The notes beneath the pieces are model-generated. The model ran no database searches and was not told where the DNA came from. It worked only from the letters and a program-made list of their open reading frames with translations. DNA of 31,378 nucleotides from Gracilariopsis chorda (Eukaryota > Rhodophyta > Florideophyceae > Gracilariales > Gracilariaceae), in NCBI GenBank assembly GCA_003194525.1, contig NBIV01000546.1:1-31378 (forward strand), in the 5' to 3' direction. Positions within the stretch are counted from its first letter, which is position 1, and every line of letters starts with the position of its first letter. This document shows, piece after piece, positions 26,556 to 31,378 of the stretch. Position numbers and translations under genes: made by a program.

Positions 26556-29500
26556 ATGGATTCATTCGGTGGCATCAAGATTGAAAAGTTGGGCGAGGAT
26601 AACTTCCATGTATGGAAGCAAAAGGTTGAGTTGCTGCTTGCACTCAAGGACCTCGATGACCATCTTGAATCAACCAGGCCTACGGACGATGACGAGTTGT
26701 CAGCATGGAAGAAGAAAGACTCCAAGGCCAGGGCTGTTATTGGTCTCAGCATCAGTGATGAGCATTTGGACCATGTGAGGGATACCGAGAATGCTGCGGA
26801 AATGTGGAAAGCCATTTGCGATGTTTTCCAGCGTAAAACGCTGCTCAACCGAATCAATGCAAGACGTGTCTTCTACACAGCCAAGATGCGAGATGATGAG
26901 AAAATGTTACACTTCATCAATCGTGTTCGTCATCTTGCATCGGATCTGAAGAGCATGGACGTAGTGGTTGAGGAGGAAGACATCGCTATGGCAATCCTAT
27001 GTGGGCTACCAGACCGCTTCGAACACCTCATTGTCGCTATTGACACCACGATTAGTGATCGTAAACTCGATTTAGAGTTTGTGAAGAGTCGTTTGCTGCA
27101 AGAGGAACAGCGAATGAACGATCGTGCCAAGGAGGAGTCCGGAAGTGACACGGCTTTGGTCGGTGCGCAGTCACGAAAGAAGTCCATGGTGTGCTACTAC
27201 TGTGGTAAGAAGGGGCATATCCAGAGAAACTGTTTCAAGAGACAACGTGACGAAGCTAGCAAAGAGCAGAGTGCTGTCGCAAACCCAGCTGTGCAGACCA
27301 ATCTCGGCAACGAGAAACGAGGATGTGACAGTGACTCTGACTTTGTTTGTCTCATTGCGACAGGTTCTGTGGAAGAAAGTATCAGTGACTGGATCATTGA
27401 CTCTGGTGCCACCGCCCATATGACGTATGACGAGTCCATGTTTGACAGTTATAGCAAAAGAGAGTCTGCCGGTGTGAGTATCGGCAATGACTCGAAGCTG
27501 GAGTCTCTTGGTCATGGCAGTGTCCACCTCGATCTCGCTGTTGAAGGGCGTAAGAGCAAGTGCCGGTTGGGTGAAGTAGTGCACGTACCGAATTTAAGGT
27601 ATCATCTGCTGTCAGTATCTGCGATGTGTGACCTGGGTGCGCGAGTGGTGTTTGACAAAACCAAAGTATGTGTATACAAAGGCAACACCATGATCGCCCA
27701 GGGCCGTCGCATCAAAGGACTGTACTACCTATGTACCGCGATTGAAGTACCAGAAGACATGGACAACGCACTTGTGACTGACCTGTCACTATGGCATGCT
27801 CGAATGGCTCATGTGAATGTGGATGGTATCAAACATATGGCTCGTAACGGTGTTGTGTCAGGGCTGAATGTGGACTTGAATCAATCGATGGATGTGTGTG
27901 ACTCTTGTGTAGTGGGAAAATCTACACGTGCTCCAACTCCCAAGCAAGGGGGGGAACGGGCTTTGCACCCATTGGACCTAGTGCATTCGGACATTTGTGG
28001 TCCAATCCAAGTAGGTTCCTTGGGAGGTTCACGCTACTTCGTCACATTCATCGATGATCACTCCCGTTTTTGCTTCTTGTACATGCTCAAGACCAAGGAT
28101 GAGGTGTTCCACGTGTTCGTGAAGTGGCTCAAGATGGTTCAAAATCAGAGTGACCGACATGTGAAAACCATCACCGCACGTGAGTCTGTGCTACATGCGT
28201 TACGCACAGACAATGCTGGTGAATATGTGTCAAAGAAGTTTTCACAAGAGCTTGAACGTCACGGTATTGAACATCAGCGAACGGTGCCTTACAATCCACA
28301 TCAGAATGGTCTGGCCGAACGGTTCAACCGAACACTCATGGACTTGGTGAGATCGATGCTGCATCACAAGAAACTGCCAAAGAGCTTCTGGGCTGAAGCA
28401 TTGAACGTTGCAGTGTATGTGCGCAATCGAGTCACCTGCAAGGCCCTTCCGAGTGACGTGACACCACTCGAGATGTGGAGTGGATATGAACCTGACTTGA
28501 GCAATCTGCGTGTGTTCGGTAGCCGGTGCTGGTACAAAGTGGTGGACCACAAGCTGAAGAAGCTGGAGCAACGTGCCGTGGAGGCGATCTTTATTGGGTA
28601 CACAACTGGATCGAACGGTTATAAACTGTGGGATGCGCAAAAGAAGAAGGTGGTTGTGTCGAGAGATGTGAGGTTTGACGAATGTAGTGGTTCAGATCAA
28701 GGTACTGACCACGTTGATGATGACGACTATGCTGAGATCGACATCTCGGACAAGCCGAAATCAAACATCACCTCCACCTCTACTAAACCCACCGATGCTG
28801 CCCAAGTTGAACCCGCTGCACCAGATACTCCACCAGAAGAAGCTTCAGGCAGTGGCCACGATGAGCCCACAGCTGAGACAGAAGTTGAGCCAGATGTGCC
28901 AGATCCACCACCACTTCGGAGATCCACTCGTGAGCGTAGAGCGCCTACCTCGTGGTGGCGCGGCACTGCCCTACTCACTGCCAGTGATGACGTCCCATCC
29001 TCATACTCCGATGCGGTGTCACGTCCTGATTCAAAAGCGTGGACCAAGGCCATGAACAGTGAGTACGAGTCTCTGATGGAGCATGACACATGGGAGTTAG
29101 TGCCAAGGCCAGCTGACAGCAACGTGATATCATCCAAGTGGGTATTTGTGCAAAAATATGAGGCTGGCGACAACGATGAACCGACAGTGAGGTACAAGGC
29201 TCGTGTGGTGGCTCGAGGGTTTCTGCAGATCGAAGGTGTAGACTTCTCCGAGACGTATGCACCAGTGGTCAAATTCACATCCATTAGAATGATTCTGTCC
29301 ATTGTAGCAGTGCAGGACTATCATCTGCACCAGATGGATGTGAAGACTGCATTCTTGAATGGCGACCTGGAAGAGACTGTGTACATGGAGCAGCCGGACG
29401 GATTCATCAAACCTGGGAACGAGGACTTGGTATGCCTTCTCAAGAAAGCCATCTATGGGCTACGACAGGCATCAAGGCAGTGGTTTGCAAAGATGTACTT

Positions 29501-30581
29501 GTTCCTCGTTGGTTGGATGGGTCTGAAGCCAAACGTCGCAGACGAGTGCGTCTACACCGGAGAGGTACTGGGAGCGCTTGTGATCATTGCTCTTTATGTG
29601 GACGACTTGCTCATTGCGAGTCCAAGTATGGAGACAATGAATCGCGTAAAGCGTGAACTGTCAAAACGTTTTCAGATGAAGGATCTCAGTGAAGCGCGCA
29701 TGGTACTTGGGTTCGAGATCCATCGTGATCGATCCAAAAGACAGCTGTACCTGACACAGTCTGCATACACGCGTAAGGTCTTAGAACGTTTTGGCATGTT
29801 GCAGTGCAAACCAATGGACACTCCCATGGACTCCGGTGCTGACCTCACTAAGGTAGAAGAGCCTCTGACGAACCTCCCGTATCGCCAGGTGATCGGTTGT
29901 CTGATGTATCTCTCTGTTGGCACTCGACCGGACATCTCGTTTGCAGTGTCCAAGCTAGCCAAGTATGTCGAGAAACCTGGAGAGACTCATTGGAAAGCGG
30001 TCAAGCGTGTTCTGCGTTACCTCAATGGCACTCGCTCCTTCGGACTTACTTATGGCACCACGACTGATACTCAGCTGTATGGATACGTAGACTCTGACTG
30101 GGCAGGTGATACATCCAACCGCAAGTCCACCAGTGGGTATGTGTTCATGATGTGCGGTGCTCCTGTGTCTTGGAGCTCGCGCCAACAGGAAGTAGTTGCA
30201 TTGTCTAGCGCTGAGGCTGAGTATGTGAGTCTGTGCAGTGGGACGAAGGAAGCGATCTGGCTGAGACGACTGTGGAGTGGCATTGGCAACGCAAGTGGAC
30301 TACACGTGGATGAGTCAGTGACGCTAATGGTTGAGCCCACAACTGTGTACGTGGACAACCAAGGTTGCATCGACCTTGCTCGAAATGGAGTTGTGAACAA
30401 GCGTACTAAGCACATTGATATTCGCTTTCACTTCACCAGAGAGGCTCTACGCGACAAAGCCGTCCAGTTGCAGTACTGCTCCACGGAAGACATGGTTGCC
30501 GATATGCTGACGAAAGCGCTCGGTCGAGTTAAGCTGGCAAGGTTCCGCGGTGACTGTGGCTTGCTCCCCTTAGACCTTTGA
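26556..30581 (+). CDS. Family A Gag-Pol polyprotein, complete
   Basis: 1341 residues in one frame. The start ATG 26556 has A at -3 and G at +4 and is conserved in the left copy. Gag occupies about residues 1-205, followed by a CCHC zinc knuckle C213, C216, H221, C226. Aspartic protease: D282-S283-G284. GAG-pre-integrase and HHCC zinc finger: H414, H419, C448, C451. Integrase core: D479, D552, E588 (D-x72-D-x35-E). Then an acidic, Pro-rich linker at about 710-800. Reverse transcriptase about 845-1090, with D928 and Y1014-V-D-D1017. RNase H about 1175-1330, with D1179, E1220, D1267 and the HID motif at 1286-1288. Length and order fit Ty1/copia. Gag and Pol are not separated by a stop or frameshift, so their ratio must be set another way; Drosophila copia uses splicing. 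No broken motif was seen, so the protein is probably functional. Confidence 0.96.
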   Translation: MDSFGGIKIEKLGEDNFHVWKQKVELLLALKDLDDHLESTRPTDDDELSAWKKKDSKARAVIGLSISDEHLDHVRDTENAAEMWKAICDVFQRKTLLNRINARRVFYTAKMRDDEKMLHFINRVRHLASDLKSMDVVVEEEDIAMAILCGLPDRFEHLIVAIDTTISDRKLDLEFVKSRLLQEEQRMNDRAKEESGSDTALVGAQSRKKSMVCYYCGKKGHIQRNCFKRQRDEASKEQSAVANPAVQTNLGNEKRGCDSDSDFVCLIATGSVEESISDWIIDSGATAHMTYDESMFDSYSKRESAGVSIGNDSKLESLGHGSVHLDLAVEGRKSKCRLGEVVHVPNLRYHLLSVSAMCDLGARVVFDKTKVCVYKGNTMIAQGRRIKGLYYLCTAIEVPEDMDNALVTDLSLWHARMAHVNVDGIKHMARNGVVSGLNVDLNQSMDVCDSCVVGKSTRAPTPKQGGERALHPLDLVHSDICGPIQVGSLGGSRYFVTFIDDHSRFCFLYMLKTKDEVFHVFVKWLKMVQNQSDRHVKTITARESVLHALRTDNAGEYVSKKFSQELERHGIEHQRTVPYNPHQNGLAERFNRTLMDLVRSMLHHKKLPKSFWAEALNVAVYVRNRVTCKALPSDVTPLEMWSGYEPDLSNLRVFGSRCWYKVVDHKLKKLEQRAVEAIFIGYTTGSNGYKLWDAQKKKVVVSRDVRFDECSGSDQGTDHVDDDDYAEIDISDKPKSNITSTSTKPTDAAQVEPAAPDTPPEEASGSGHDEPTAETEVEPDVPDPPPLRRSTRERRAPTSWWRGTALLTASDDVPSSYSDAVSRPDSKAWTKAMNSEYESLMEHDTWELVPRPADSNVISSKWVFVQKYEAGDNDEPTVRYKARVVARGFLQIEGVDFSETYAPVVKFTSIRMILSIVAVQDYHLHQMDVKTAFLNGDLEETVYMEQPDGFIKPGNEDLVCLLKKAIYGLRQASRQWFAKMYLFLVGWMGLKPNVADECVYTGEVLGALVIIALYVDDLLIASPSMETMNRVKRELSKRFQMKDLSEARMVLGFEIHRDRSKRQLYLTQSAYTRKVLERFGMLQCKPMDTPMDSGADLTKVEEPLTNLPYRQVIGCLMYLSVGTRPDISFAVSKLAKYVEKPGETHWKAVKRVLRYLNGTRSFGLTYGTTTDTQLYGYVDSDWAGDTSNRKSTSGYVFMMCGAPVSWSSRQQEVVALSSAEAEYVSLCSGTKEAIWLRRLWSGIGNASGLHVDESVTLMVEPTTVYVDNQGCIDLARNGVVNKRTKHIDIRFHFTREALRDKAVQLQYCSTEDMVADMLTKALGRVKLARFRGDCGLLPLDL

Positions 30582-30590
30582 AGTCAGTGA

Positions 30591-30601
30591 CAGAGGGGGG
30601 G
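30591..30601 (+). other. Polypurine tract of the right A element
   Basis: CAGAGGGGGGG lies between the gag-pol stop (30579-30581) and the 3' LTR's TGTTGG. It is the expected plus-strand primer. Confidence 0.85.
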
Positions 30602-31378
30602 TGTTGGCAGTAGTACCTGTGCTGTCACTGAAAACCAAATGTTCCGGGGAGCATGGGCTGTTTTAGAGGGTACCTCTGCAAAAGCGCATATGCGCGTGTG
30701 CGCGAACCCAACGTGAAACTGGCTTCTGATTGGCTACTGCAAATGTACATATGCAACGTGGTGCGTACAAGTGGTATGGCATAACTGGATCGGTTGGACA
30801 CACCCACGTGTCCAGCTACTACAGTGGTCACAGTGTACGTTGTGTGCAGGGGATACTGATGAAGTGGTTTGACACCTGGTACAAGTGGTACAGCAGTGGT
30901 TGGTACAATGGTAAGGTGCGCATGCACTGTCAACAAGTTTACACATGCACGGGTATATTGATGACGGGTGTTGTGTGCTTTGCCACAATGAATGACATGG
31001 CACTAACACCACAGGTTACGTGCCGACTTACCGTGACGTGTTGACTTACCGTGATGTGTTGGCATGTGCTGGCGTGTGTTGGAGTCGTGAATTTGTGCCT
31101 TGTCATGGTCATGTGTATGCACGTAACTATTACAGAACATTGGTGCGTTGGTGTGCGTTGGTGTAATGAGGTTGTGCTGAGCTGGCTATGTCATGTTAGA
31201 TGATGATTGGTAGTATTGAGTGTCCCCTGCTTAGTGGTTTAGGTTTTACTTGTAGTTGGTGTTCCCGCGCAATTCGAGTTTAGAGTGGTATATAAGATGT
31301 GCCTGAAGGACCTCCAAGTAAATCCAAGCTAGAGCTGGCGAACTTCCCTTCCATCCCCTCAACGTTCTTTCAACTTTC
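30602..31378 (+). repeat. Family A 3' LTR, right copy, cut by window end
   Basis: Starts TGTTGGCAGTAG and runs to TTTCAACTTTC at the last base; by comparison with the 5' LTR only AACA is missing. Differences from the 5' LTR: substitutions near 30700, 30840 and 31364, and extra bases near 30870, 30986-30991 and 31226. TATA box 31289-31296. Confidence 0.94.

Larger units (their letters stand above)
24560..31378 (+). mobile_element. Family A copia-type LTR retrotransposon, right copy, coding-intact
   Basis: Order: 5' LTR (777 bp), PBS, leader of about 1.2 kb with a candidate intron, one uninterrupted gag-pol ORF of 1341 codons, polypurine tract, 3' LTR cut about 4 bases short by the window. By eye the two LTRs differ at about three substitutions and four single-base indels, so insertion was recent. 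It lies in the integrase gene of a family B element and is oriented opposite to it. It looks autonomous: promoter, primer sites and all enzyme motifs are present. The domain order protease-integrase-RT-RNase H is the Ty1/copia order. Confidence 0.95.

Noticed and set aside
1..31378. Host genes, defence systems or captured cellular genes between the elements
   Set aside because: Every stretch over 300 bp is accounted for by LTR, leader or gag-pol of families A or B. No extra ORF lies between RNase H and the LTR in either family (no envelope-like gene).

Overview
The window is eukaryotic repeat DNA made entirely of two families of Ty1/copia-type LTR retrotransposons, called A and B here. I see no host gene, rRNA, tRNA gene, CRISPR array or bacterial-style operon. 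Both families carry a primer-binding site matching the anticodon half of initiator-methionine tRNA, as Drosophila copia does. The polyprotein style reminds me of oomycete (Phytophthora or downy mildew) copia elements. That assignment is from memory, is unverified, and I hold it at about 50%.

Layout, left to right. (1) 1-3776: family A element on the minus strand, cut by the window's left edge, with a 5' LTR, a leader and a gag-PR-INT reading frame broken by several indels. It sits inside a family B gag gene. (2) 3777-24559: a 20.8-kb block of family B, all on the minus strand. It holds six near-identical LTRs of about 811 bp, five 5' leaders, five gag-protease(-integrase N-terminus) segments and two integrase/RT/RNase H segments. 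Three consecutive LTR-to-LTR units have a period of about 3.28 kb and a fourth is 2.79 kb. (3) 24560-31378: a nearly complete, coding-intact family A element on the plus strand, inserted in a B integrase gene. Its 3' LTR stops about 4 bases before its expected end.

The B block can be read as nested self-insertion followed by LTR-mediated amplification. One B element inserted into the integrase region of another, making a 5-bp duplication (GTTGG on the coding strand). LTR sequence classes support this: class I LTRs belong to the guest and class II LTRs to the host. Unequal exchange between LTRs then plausibly multiplied the LTR-gag-PR-INT(N) unit. A second exact LTR-terminus junction lies in the protease region. 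No B copy in the window encodes a full polyprotein, but several could express Gag plus protease from their own LTR promoter. Element A on the right encodes a complete 1341-residue Gag-Pol with every expected catalytic motif.

The most interesting non-coding signal is that A and B, whose proteins are clearly different, share three blocks: about 81 bp in distal U3, 55 bp just upstream of the TATA box, and 37 bp in the leader. The leader block contains a strong candidate 3' splice site, and both leaders have a matching GTAAG donor, which suggests an undescribed leader intron common to both families.
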